Shown here: piece after piece, positions 1 to 6,979 of the stretch
Layout of the letters: every line of letters begins with the position of its first letter
Position numbering within the stretch: the first letter of the stretch is position 1
Origin: Muribaculaceae bacterium
GTDB lineage: Bacteria; Bacteroidota; Bacteroidia; Bacteroidales; Muribaculaceae
Length of the DNA: 10,666 bases
NCBI GenBank assembly: GCA_021443235.1
Contig: JABUUJ010000028.1
Location: 16,383 to 27,048 of the forward strand
Reading direction: 5' to 3'
Notes under the pieces: generated by a model
Database searches by the model: none
What the model was told of the DNA's origin: nothing
Seen by the model: only the letters and a program-made list of their open reading frames with translations
Translations under genes and position numbers: made by a program

Positions 1-28
1 CTTTCATTCCGTCCATGATTTTTTAAAG

Positions 29-82
29 TTTATTGTTTATAGTTTATAGTTTATAGTAATGTTGAGAGTTTATTGTTTATTG
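29..82. repeat. 7-bp tandem repeat array (TTTATAG/TTTATTG)
   Basis: Four adjacent 7-base units lie at 29-56: one TTTATTG followed by three TTTATAG. After a 12-base break, two further TTTATTG units lie at 69-82, and the flanking sequence TGAGAGTTT occurs at 63-71 and again at 81-89. The array is outside any gene, downstream of the minus-strand operon. Arrays of this type can change copy number by replication slippage. No function is evident. Confidence 0.85.
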
Positions 83-106
83 AGAGTTTGTGGGGGGGAT
101 TTTTTT

Positions 107-138
107 GCTTAGGCGCTTAGACGCGTAGTCGCTTAGGC
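107..138. repeat. 8-bp degenerate tandem repeat array (GCTTAGGC-like)
   Basis: Four consecutive octamers read GCTTAGGC, GCTTAGAC, GCGTAGTC and GCTTAGGC, so the unit is about GCTTAGNC. The array follows a G7 run (92-98) and a T7 run (100-106), and lies 27 bases beyond the DUF4250 stop codon. It is GC-richer than its surroundings. It could form weak secondary structure in the 3' untranslated region of the operon, but I see no clean terminator hairpin. Confidence 0.8.
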
Positions 139-165
139 GAATAATTATGAATTGGGAATTGATTT

Positions 166-345
166 TTACCAGAAGCGGTTGTTTTCTTTGCTGTATTCCA
201 TGCCTATCATGGCAAGGCGGTCGATGAGCCACTGCTTGCTGATGCCGAGTGTGGCGCAAAGCTCGTCGAGCGATGGGAACTCATCGCGCAACTTCATGTT
301 GATGAAGCTCATGAGCATGTAGGGGTCTTGGGGTATTTGTTCCAT
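166..345 (-). CDS. DUF4250 domain-containing small protein
   Basis: This 59-residue protein starts MEQIPQDPYMLMSFINMKLR and ends in NNRFW. The opening pattern (PxDPxMLxSxxNxKLRDxFPSLDxLC), a helix-turn-helix-like middle (TLGISKQWLIDRL, about residues 32-44) and the end (MEYSKENNRFW) match my knowledge of the DUF4250 family, which consists of proteins of about 60 residues. Its function is unknown. The start lies 6 bases after the stop codon of the calcium ATPase gene, so it is almost certainly the last gene of that operon. No strong Shine-Dalgarno sequence is visible, which is usual for this phylum. The short length makes it easy to miss in automated calls. Confidence 0.88.
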   Translation of the reverse strand: MEQIPQDPYMLMSFINMKLRDEFPSLDELCATLGISKQWLIDRLAMIGMEYSKENNRFW

Positions 346-351
346 CTTAAA

Positions 352-3057
352 TTACTTTTTCACTGCATGATAAATCTCGCCCGCAAGCATCACGGGCATT
401 GTTCCGAAGAATGTGTAGAGCCAGTACTTGAGGTCCATCGGCACGCAGGCAAACATATCGCCGGCATACTGCACGATGAGAAGCTGACCCATCAAAATCA
501 CCAATACGGTCATGAAAAACAGTTTGCTACCGCCAATATTGTGGAACGCGCTGTGTCCGCTGCCAAACGAGCGAGCGTTGAACAAGTTCCAAAACTGGAG
601 GAAGACGAAGGTAGTGAAATAGATAGAGATTTCCTGTGGCTCGATGATGCCGATGCTGGCGCCCTCGGTGGCATGGAGGTGCAACAGGAAATAGAACGCG
701 GCGAGCATCACAATCGAGAAAAAGACGCCTGTGCCCAGAATGAACCACATCATGCTGCGAGTGATGATGTTGTCGCCCTCGCGGCGCGGCTTGTCGCGCA
801 TCACGCGGCTGTTGGGCGGCAGCGATGCAAGCGCCAAAGCAGCGAAGGTGTCCATAATGAGGTTTACCCACAGCATCTGGGTGACGGTGAGCGTGGGCTG
901 CTTGCTCATAAACGAGCCAGCGGCGACCACAATGCATGCGCACACGTTGACGGTGAGTTGGAAGATGATGAAGCGCTGGATGTTGCGGTAAAGCGATCGC
1001 CCCCACAGTACAGCCTTGCTGATGCTGCCAAAGGAGTTGTCCATGATGGTGATGTCGCTGGCTTCCTTGGCGACGCTGGTGCCGTCGCCCATCGAGAGCC
1101 CCACTTGCGCGGCGTTGAGCGCCGGGGCATCGTTGGTGCCGTCGCCAGTCACTGCCACCACCTCGCCACGCGACTGAAGCAAGTTGACCAGTCGCGCCTT
1201 GTCGGCGGGCTTGGCACGAGCAAGGATTTTCAGGTCAAGGGCACAGTCGGCGGCCTGCTCATCGTTGAGAGCCTGCCACTCGGGTCCGGTGAGAATAGAG
1301 CCGGCCGCGGTGTCGTCGTCATCGGTCCATAGTCCGGCCTGTCGTCCCACCTCACGTGCTGTGGCGGGTGTGTCGCCAGTGACAATCTTCACGGTGATGC
1401 CAGCGGTGCGGCAATCGGCAATAGCGGCAGGGATGTCATCGCGCACAGGGTCGCTAATGGCGACTATGCCCAGGAAAGAGAGCGGCGGGCAGTTCTCGAG
1501 CAAGAGGCAGTTCTCGCCCGATGGCACATAATCGGCGGGAAGCTCACAGTAGGCAAAGCCCAGAGTGCGCATGGCACGTTGCTGATAAGACAGCAACTCG
1601 TCGGCAATAAACGTGGGCAGAGTTGGCGAGGCTGCGACATCCATACCCGTCACGCCGCTGCAATATTTCCATATAATCTCGCTTGCGCCCTTAACCAGTA
1701 GCAAAGTCTTGCCAGTGAGGCTGCTGGTGATAGCGGTTGCCATATACTTGCGCTCGGTGCTGAACGGTAGCTGAGCCAGCGTTGCCGACTCCTCGCGCAG
1801 CTGCATGTAGTCGATGCCTTGTTGCTTGAGCCACAGCAGCAAGGCGCCCTCGGTGGGGTTGCCCAGCGCCTTCACGTTGCCGTCGCTCTCGTCGAGGAAT
1901 GCGGTGGAGTTGCAGGCGATGCACTCGCTCACTATGTGGCTGGGCGCATCGTTTCCGAGAGCCTGTTTGTCGTCAAGTGCAAAGAAGTGAGTTGCCGCCA
2001 CTTGCATCTGGTTTTTGGTGAGCGTGCCAGTTTTGTCGGTGCATATAATGGTTGTTGCGCCCATGGTCTCGCAGGCATGCATCTTGCGCACAAGGTTGTT
2101 GCTCTGTAACATGCGTCGCATACTCAGCGCAAGACTCAGCGTCACACTCATGGGAAGTCCTTCGGGCACCGAGACCACGATGAGTGACACAGCGAGCATA
2201 ATCGTCTGCACGAAGTAGTGAACAGTTTGCAGGCTGGTTTCCTCAATGCCGTTGGCAAAATAGAGCCAGGTGCGTCCGGCAAGAATCAATGCTGCAATGA
2301 GATAGCTGCCGCGAGCGATGACTCTTCCCAACTTGTCGAACTGCTTCATGAGCGGCGTCTCGAGGTTGTTGTCGATTTGTGCGTCGGTGAATACCTTGCC
2401 ATACTCGGTGCGGTCGCCCACACGCGTCACACGCATCACGCCGTGACCTTCGACAACGGTCGAGCTGCGCATCACCTCGTTCATGGGATAGGTGCTTTGG
2501 GTGTTGGCCTTCACGTCCTCGTCGCGGTGTGACTTGCGTGCCACAGGCTCGCCGGTGAGCGAGCTCTCGTTGACGCTCATCTGCATGCTGTTGAGCAATA
2601 TACCGTCGGCAGGCACTCGTTCGCCCGCCTCAAGCAGCACGATGTCGCCCACCACGATGTCGCGTCGAGGCACGGTAGTTACATTGTTGCCACGCACCAC
2701 CTTCACGCGCACATCGTCGTTAGTTTTATTGAGTAGCTCAAATTTCTTGTTGGCGTTCATCTCAACAAGAAATCCTACGAGGGTGGCAAGGACGATTGCC
2801 ACGAAGATGCCCACGGGCTCAAAGAGGACGCTCAACGAGTGGCTTATCTTGAAGAACTCATAGACAGCGATTCCCGCCGAGAGCAGCAGCGCCACGAGGA
2901 GGATTTTGATGAGTGGGTCGTTGAATTTCTCGAGGAATTGCGACCACAGGGAGCGGCGTTTGGGCGGAGTGAGGACGTTGATGCCGTGTTTCTCGCGGCT
3001 CTCGATGACTTGTGTGGCGGTTAATCCCTTGTATTGTAGTTTGCTGTCTTTGTTCAT
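352..3057 (-). CDS. Calcium-translocating P-type ATPase (type II, PMCA/SERCA-like)
   Basis: This 901-residue inner-membrane ion pump most likely exports Ca2+ using ATP. Visible landmarks, in order, are paired N-terminal membrane segments (about 50-66 and 82-100), the actuator motif TGE at 168-170, PEGLP at 298-302 in membrane segment 4, the phosphorylation motif DKTGTLT with catalytic Asp341, the nucleotide-binding KGAS at 456-459, TGD at 560-562 and the hinge TGDGTNDAP from 637. Segment 6 carries Asn732 and Asp736 in NLIMD, the spacing of the calcium ligands in SERCA and PMCA. Glu299 corresponds to the segment 4 ligand. The length is normal for bacterial members, and no calmodulin-binding tail is evident. 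The gene lies 7 bases after dihydroorotase and 6 bases before the DUF4250 gene. Calcium is the family-based prediction; another divalent cation cannot be excluded from sequence alone. Confidence 0.93.
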   Translation of the reverse strand: MNKDSKLQYKGLTATQVIESREKHGINVLTPPKRRSLWSQFLEKFNDPLIKILLVALLLSAGIAVYEFFKISHSLSVLFEPVGIFVAIVLATLVGFLVEMNANKKFELLNKTNDDVRVKVVRGNNVTTVPRRDIVVGDIVLLEAGERVPADGILLNSMQMSVNESSLTGEPVARKSHRDEDVKANTQSTYPMNEVMRSSTVVEGHGVMRVTRVGDRTEYGKVFTDAQIDNNLETPLMKQFDKLGRVIARGSYLIAALILAGRTWLYFANGIEETSLQTVHYFVQTIMLAVSLIVVSVPEGLPMSVTLSLALSMRRMLQSNNLVRKMHACETMGATTIICTDKTGTLTKNQMQVAATHFFALDDKQALGNDAPSHIVSECIACNSTAFLDESDGNVKALGNPTEGALLLWLKQQGIDYMQLREESATLAQLPFSTERKYMATAITSSLTGKTLLLVKGASEIIWKYCSGVTGMDVAASPTLPTFIADELLSYQQRAMRTLGFAYCELPADYVPSGENCLLLENCPPLSFLGIVAISDPVRDDIPAAIADCRTAGITVKIVTGDTPATAREVGRQAGLWTDDDDTAAGSILTGPEWQALNDEQAADCALDLKILARAKPADKARLVNLLQSRGEVVAVTGDGTNDAPALNAAQVGLSMGDGTSVAKEASDITIMDNSFGSISKAVLWGRSLYRNIQRFIIFQLTVNVCACIVVAAGSFMSKQPTLTVTQMLWVNLIMDTFAALALASLPPNSRVMRDKPRREGDNIITRSMMWFILGTGVFFSIVMLAAFYFLLHLHATEGASIGIIEPQEISIYFTTFVFLQFWNLFNARSFGSGHSAFHNIGGSKLFFMTVLVILMGQLLIVQYAGDMFACVPMDLKYWLYTFFGTMPVMLAGEIYHAVKK

Positions 3058-3064
3058 TGTTGTT

Positions 3065-4402
3065 TTATAGTCGTTTAAACTTGATGGGGCGTGCGTTGAG
3101 CTCGTCGCTCAGTGTGCCGTTGTCCCATGCGCGGTGGCCGTTGACGTAGGTCATCGTTACGGTGTGGTGAAGCGTGGTGCCGTTGAGCGGAGTCCAGCCA
3201 CACAGCGACAGCACCTGGTCGTCGGTAATGGTGTGCGGCTCGGTGTCGCGTCGCACGATAGCCACGTCGGCATAGTAGCCTGGGCGCAAGAAGCCTCGGC
3301 GGTCGATGCCAAAGACGCGCGCCGGAGCATGACACATGCGTTGCACCACAGTCTCGACGCTCAACACGCCCTGCATGGCGAGCTCCATCATTACAGGCAG
3401 CACAAACTGTGCCATGGGCATTCCCGAGGCCGCAGTGATGCAGTTTCCATCCTTTTCGGCAGGGAGGTGCGGTGCGTGGTCGGTGGCAATAACGCTAATA
3501 ACGCCTTGATTAACAGCCTTGCGCAGTGCGTCGCGGTCGGCGGTGGTCTTTATTGACGGGTTGACCTTGATGCGGTTGCCCAGACGTGAGTAGTCCTCGT
3601 CGCTGAACCACAGGTGCCCCACGCATGCCTCGCAGGTGATGTTGGGAAATTTCTTGGAGAAAAGTTCCAGCTCGCGTGCGGTGGAGATGTGCAGCACGTG
3701 GAGCCGAGTGCCACACTCGCGCGCCAGCCTCACTGCCAGCTGGGTGCTCTTGTAGCATGCCTCCTCGCTGCGAATGGTGGTGTGCAAGGTCACGGGAAGG
3801 TCGTCGCCGCGCTCGGCCACCAGTGCCTTGCGGTTGCTTGAAATGATGTCCTCGTCCTCGCAATGCACAGCCACGACGGTCTTAATCTGGGCAAAAATCT
3901 GCTTCAATGCGGCGGCATCGTTGACCAGCATACCTCCCGTTGACGAGCCCATAAACACTTTCACGCCGGGAATGCGACTATAGTCGAGCGACTGCAAAGT
4001 ATCTATGTTACTGTTGGTTGCGCCTATGTAGAAGCTATAGTTGGCGACCGAAGTCTCGGCAGCCCGCTGCATTTTGTGGGCCCAGGCTTGCTCGGTGACG
4101 GTGACAGGGTTGACATTGGGCATATCCATAAACGAGGTGATGCCGCCAGCCACACAGGCACGGCTCTCGGTGGCGATTGTCGCCTTGCGAGTGAGACCCG
4201 GCTCGCGCATGTGCACATGGTCGTCGATGACGCCGGGGATGATGTAGGCGCCGTCGACATCGGTCACCGTGTCGCACACGTCGATGAGCTCCTGCGAAGG
4301 GTCGCCAGCACCCACACGGGCTATGAACCCTCCGTTAATAACGAGAAAACCTCGCTGCGCGAGGCCCTCGTTGACCAGCGTGCCATTGTGAATTAACTCC
4401 AT
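3065..4402 (-). CDS. pyrC: Dihydroorotase (amidohydrolase family)
   Basis: This 445-residue cytosolic enzyme should interconvert N-carbamoyl-L-aspartate and dihydroorotate, the third step of de novo pyrimidine synthesis. The metal site is visible: His62 and His64 in DHVHMREPG, a probable carboxylated Lys148 in KVFMGSSTGG, His180 in VHCEDE, His238 in HVLHIS and Asp308 in IATDHAPH. The N-terminal beta-sandwich strand is followed by the TIM barrel, and a C-terminal strand segment (PGYYADVAIV, 374-383) closes the sandwich. Length and motifs fit Bacteroidetes dihydroorotases. The related allantoinase or hydantoinase functions are less likely but share the fold. The start lies 6 bases after the glycosyltransferase stop and the stop lies 7 bases before the ATPase start, so the gene is inside the operon. 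No other pyr gene is in view. Confidence 0.9.
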   Translation of the reverse strand: MELIHNGTLVNEGLAQRGFLVINGGFIARVGAGDPSQELIDVCDTVTDVDGAYIIPGVIDDHVHMREPGLTRKATIATESRACVAGGITSFMDMPNVNPVTVTEQAWAHKMQRAAETSVANYSFYIGATNSNIDTLQSLDYSRIPGVKVFMGSSTGGMLVNDAAALKQIFAQIKTVVAVHCEDEDIISSNRKALVAERGDDLPVTLHTTIRSEEACYKSTQLAVRLARECGTRLHVLHISTARELELFSKKFPNITCEACVGHLWFSDEDYSRLGNRIKVNPSIKTTADRDALRKAVNQGVISVIATDHAPHLPAEKDGNCITAASGMPMAQFVLPVMMELAMQGVLSVETVVQRMCHAPARVFGIDRRGFLRPGYYADVAIVRRDTEPHTITDDQVLSLCGWTPLNGTTLHHTVTMTYVNGHRAWDNGTLSDELNARPIKFKRL

Positions 4403-4408
4403 GCTGTG

Positions 4409-5176
4409 TCAGTTGTTAGCTGCAAGTTGCTTGTTGCGGCGCTTGAACTTTGCCGAGCCGAAGATGGCCTCGAAACGCAGTTTCATCACACCAAAAACTG
4501 CCTCGCCAAAGATGCTGCTGTTCATCTTGCTCGTGCCCAGCACGCGGTTGACGAAGACGATGGGCACCTCCTGAATGTTGAAGCCCATGCGATAGGCTGT
4601 GAATTTCATCTCGATTTGGAAAGCATAGCCCTTAAATTCCACCTTGTCGAGGTCGATGGCCTCGAGCACCTCGCGGCGGTAGCACACAAAGCCGGCGGTG
4701 GTGTCGCGCACCTTGAGCCCTGTGACGATGCGCACATAGGCCGAGGCATAGTAGGACATCAGCACACGTCCCATGGGCCAGTTAACCACGTTCACTCCAG
4801 TGAGATAGCGCGAGCCCACGGCAACGTGCGCGCCCTTGTTGGCGCAAGCGTCGTGCAGCTCGAGCAGTTTGCGAGGCGGGTGCGAGAAGTCGGCGTCCAT
4901 CTCGATGATAAAGTCGTAGCCTTGCTCAAGCGCCCACTTGAAGCCGGTGATGTAGGCGGTGCCCAGTCCCAGCTTGCCCTGACGGTGCAGCACGTTGACA
5001 CGCTCGCTGCGGGCAGCGATTTCGTCAACGATATGTCCTGTTCCGTCGGGCGAGTTGTCGTCGATAATGAGCAAGTCGAAACTGTGCTCCTCGATGGCGA
5101 GCACGGTCTCAATCATCTTCTCGATGTTTTCCTTCTCGTTATAGGTCGGAATAATGACCACGCTATCTGATTTCAT
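4409..5176 (-). CDS. Family 2 glycosyltransferase, polyprenyl-phosphate mannosyltransferase (DPM1-like)
   Basis: This 255-residue GT-A fold transferase probably moves a hexose, classically mannose from GDP-mannose, onto a polyprenyl phosphate at the cytoplasmic membrane face. Visible motifs are IIPTYNEKENI (8-18), the nucleotide-binding IDDNSPDGT (38-46), the metal-binding DAD at 94-96 followed by FSHPP, GSRY at 121-124, and the acceptor-region sequence GYAFQIEM (183-190). The protein stops shortly after the catalytic domain with a basic tail (KFKRRNK) and has no C-terminal membrane helices, so it resembles the soluble DPM1 form rather than the multi-pass type. It is the first gene after the promoter at 5206-5213, with a leader of roughly 25 bases. 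The sugar and the acceptor cannot be fixed from sequence. Confidence 0.88.
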   Translation of the reverse strand: MKSDSVVIIPTYNEKENIEKMIETVLAIEEHSFDLLIIDDNSPDGTGHIVDEIAARSERVNVLHRQGKLGLGTAYITGFKWALEQGYDFIIEMDADFSHPPRKLLELHDACANKGAHVAVGSRYLTGVNVVNWPMGRVLMSYYASAYVRIVTGLKVRDTTAGFVCYRREVLEAIDLDKVEFKGYAFQIEMKFTAYRMGFNIQEVPIVFVNRVLGTSKMNSSIFGEAVFGVMKLRFEAIFGSAKFKRRNKQLAANN

Positions 5177-5205
5177 ATCAAATAATAAAAATTCAACTAA
5201 GAGTA

Positions 5206-5213
5206 CAAAGTTA
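5206..5213 (-). promoter_or_regulatory. Bacteroidetes -7 promoter box for the glycosyltransferase-dihydroorotase-ATPase-DUF4250 operon
   Basis: The minus strand reads TAACTTTG, an exact match to the Bacteroidetes consensus TAnnTTTG, about 30 bases before the glycosyltransferase ATG. No good upstream TTG (-33) element is visible in the AT-rich spacer. All four genes to the left are spaced by 6-7 bases, so this is the likely promoter for all of them. Confidence 0.72.
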
Positions 5214-5246
5214 CAATTTTATTTTTTTAAAAAGAAACTTTTGCAC

Positions 5247-5254
5247 TAACTTTG
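5247..5254 (+). promoter_or_regulatory. Bacteroidetes -7 promoter box for the beta-propeller gene
   Basis: The plus strand reads TAACTTTG, an exact TAnnTTTG match, 24 bases before the ATG at 5279. It is divergent from the box at 5206-5213, with 33 bases between the two, so RNA polymerase binding at one probably affects the other. The expected -33 TTG is not clear. Confidence 0.72.
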
Positions 5255-5278
5255 TAAAAATTTTAGATAATTTCGTAT

Positions 5279-6772
5279 ATGAAAAGACATTTAACCATTT
5301 TAGCAGTGGTTATGGGCACGGTTGGGTGCCTGGCGCAAGGTCTGGCGGTGCGTCACTCGCGCATCGGCGATAAGGTGACATCGGCCGACGGGAAGATTAC
5401 AATAACCTGCATTGGCAAGAAGCAAAACTTCAGTTTTCGTGACGCAGCAACCCGCGACGAGGACATTTACTCGCCCAAGTCGGTCAATTTCCACCCCGAT
5501 GGCTCGCGTTACTATGTCAACTCGCTTGAAGGCGGCGCAACAATTGTCTATGACATGGCAACCAACAAGAAAAACAAGGTCATAAAGCATCAATTCAAAT
5601 CGGGGACTGGCAAGCTGTGGAACAACCCAAGCACCTACTACAAGTTTACCCACTATACCGACGGACAAAACCGCGCATTCATGGGTAAGCCCGTGGAGAG
5701 CACCTTCTCGCACGGCGGCCGATACCTGTGGGTGCCCTACTACCGGCGCTCGTTTGACATCAACGCACAGGATCCCAGCGCGATAGCCATCATCGACACC
5801 CGCACCGACTCGATAGTGCGCATGATGGAGACTGGGCCGCTGCCCAAGATGGTGGCTTGTAGCCACGACAGTCACTATATCGCTGTGGCTCACTGGGGTA
5901 ACAACACTGTGGGACTTATTGACGTGTCAAGCGCCGACCCCACGCAGTGGCACCATCTGCCATACGTTGTGGTTGACTATGAGCTGAAGCTTAATTACAG
6001 CCTGAGCAGCTCTGTCAACCGCGACAGCAACAGCGGCTATGCGCTGCGCGGCACCGTGTTCACGCCCGACGACCGCTATCTGCTTGTGGGATGCATGGGT
6101 GGTGGCGGCGGCATCGCCGTGATTGACATGAACGACCGCAGCTACCTGGGCAGGCTGAACGCACCCAGCAATTTGCGTCACCTTGTTGTGAAAAACGGGT
6201 ATCTCTATGCCAGCGCCAACAGAGCCGGGCAGGTGTGCCGCGTTCCACTCGACACCGTGTTGCACGCTATTGAGAAGCGCAGCGGCAAGAGCATGCCGCT
6301 CAAGGGGTGGGAATCGTGCCAGGTGGGTGGCGGCGCCCGCACCATCGAGGCATCGCCCAGCGGCAACTATGTGTTTGCGGCATGCAACTCGGCAAGCGCG
6401 CTCTATGTGGTTGATACGCGCACGATGAAACCTGTGGCAAATATCACCGTCGACTCGTTCCCCGTGGGCCTGCACATCTCGACCGACGGCAAATTTGTCG
6501 TGGTAACCTCGCAGGGTCGCAGTGGTGCCGGCGGCGGAAATGCTGTGAATCTATTTAAAGTTGAATATGCTGAGCCTGAGGTGAATAGCGACCCAGTTCC
6601 TGCCATTACTCCCACCGACACGATTGCTACCGACAGCACTGCAATGTCGACTGATGCCAATAGCGCACCGGTCGGCGGCGGGAGTTGGCTGAAGGACAAC
6701 GTGTGGTATCTGCTTGGGGCGCTGCTGCTGGTTATCGTGGGCGCGGCATGGTTCTCATCAAAGCGCAAATAA
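5279..6772 (+). CDS. Exported beta-propeller (YncE/YVTN-like) protein with C-terminal membrane anchor
   Basis: This 497-residue protein of unknown specific function starts with a signal peptide (basic KRH, a hydrophobic run at 5-15, probable cleavage after Ala19 before Gln20). The body shows repeated propeller-blade patterns: FHPDGSRYYV near 71-80, FSHGGRYLWV near 143-152, CSHDSHYIAVAHWGNNTVGLID near 194-215, FTPDDRYLLVGC near 261-272, ASPSGNYVFAACN near 358-370 and ISTDGKFVVVTSQG near 400-413. These suggest six or seven blades. Residues 431-466 form a Thr/Ser/Asp/Pro-rich linker with two D-S/T-hydrophobic-or-Thr motifs (DTI at 447, DST at 452) like the Bacteroidetes O-glycosylation signal. 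It ends with GGGS (467-470 region), a membrane helix at about 474-492 and the basic tail SSKRK. Cys17 is not in a proper lipobox. The gene has its own promoter and no operon partner. It may be a surface or periplasmic binding or scaffold protein; no catalytic residues are recognisable. Confidence 0.8.
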   Translation: MKRHLTILAVVMGTVGCLAQGLAVRHSRIGDKVTSADGKITITCIGKKQNFSFRDAATRDEDIYSPKSVNFHPDGSRYYVNSLEGGATIVYDMATNKKNKVIKHQFKSGTGKLWNNPSTYYKFTHYTDGQNRAFMGKPVESTFSHGGRYLWVPYYRRSFDINAQDPSAIAIIDTRTDSIVRMMETGPLPKMVACSHDSHYIAVAHWGNNTVGLIDVSSADPTQWHHLPYVVVDYELKLNYSLSSSVNRDSNSGYALRGTVFTPDDRYLLVGCMGGGGGIAVIDMNDRSYLGRLNAPSNLRHLVVKNGYLYASANRAGQVCRVPLDTVLHAIEKRSGKSMPLKGWESCQVGGGARTIEASPSGNYVFAACNSASALYVVDTRTMKPVANITVDSFPVGLHISTDGKFVVVTSQGRSGAGGGNAVNLFKVEYAEPEVNSDPVPAITPTDTIATDSTAMSTDANSAPVGGGSWLKDNVWYLLGALLLVIVGAAWFSSKRK

Positions 6773-6935
6773 TGATATTACATTAATTCACGCATTGGAA
6801 ATTTTCAAAACAATTCAGTATTTGGGATTTTACATTAATTAATTTCCCATAAATTTTGGTTCGCGGTGGTGTTTTATAAGCCAGGATTTTCTCATGGGAA
6901 TTTCTGGGATTTTTGGTTTGCGTTGCAACAACAAG

Positions 6936-6975
6936 GTTGAACCAAGTTGAACAACTTTAAACCATGTTGAACTAC
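6936..6975. repeat. 10-bp tandem repeats with core GTTGAAC
   Basis: Four 10-base units read GTTGAACCAA, GTTGAACAAC, TTTAAACCAT and GTTGAACTAC. The third is degenerate. The array ends four bases before the stop codon of the Y-family polymerase gene (6980-6982), in the spacer between two convergent genes. The exact 10-base period places each core on the same helix face, which would suit a DNA-binding protein, but slippage alone could also explain it. Confidence 0.7.
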
Positions 6976-6979
6976 GCAG

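Noticed and set aside
328..1332. A 334-codon plus-strand open frame antisense to the calcium ATPase gene.
   Set aside because: It is a shadow of the conserved ATPase frame. The translation is rich in His, Glu and Ala with no domain pattern, and the opposite strand carries all the P-type ATPase motifs.
5318..5332. Possible lipoprotein signal at Cys17 of the propeller protein.
   Set aside because: The residues before the cysteine are TVG, lacking the Leu, Val or Ile expected at position -3 of a lipobox. A standard cleavage after Ala19 fits better.
6823..6849. Possible terminator hairpin TGGGA...TCCCA between the convergent genes.
   Set aside because: The stem is only five base pairs with a long AT loop and no proper T-run. 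Termination may occur here, but the hairpin does not show it.
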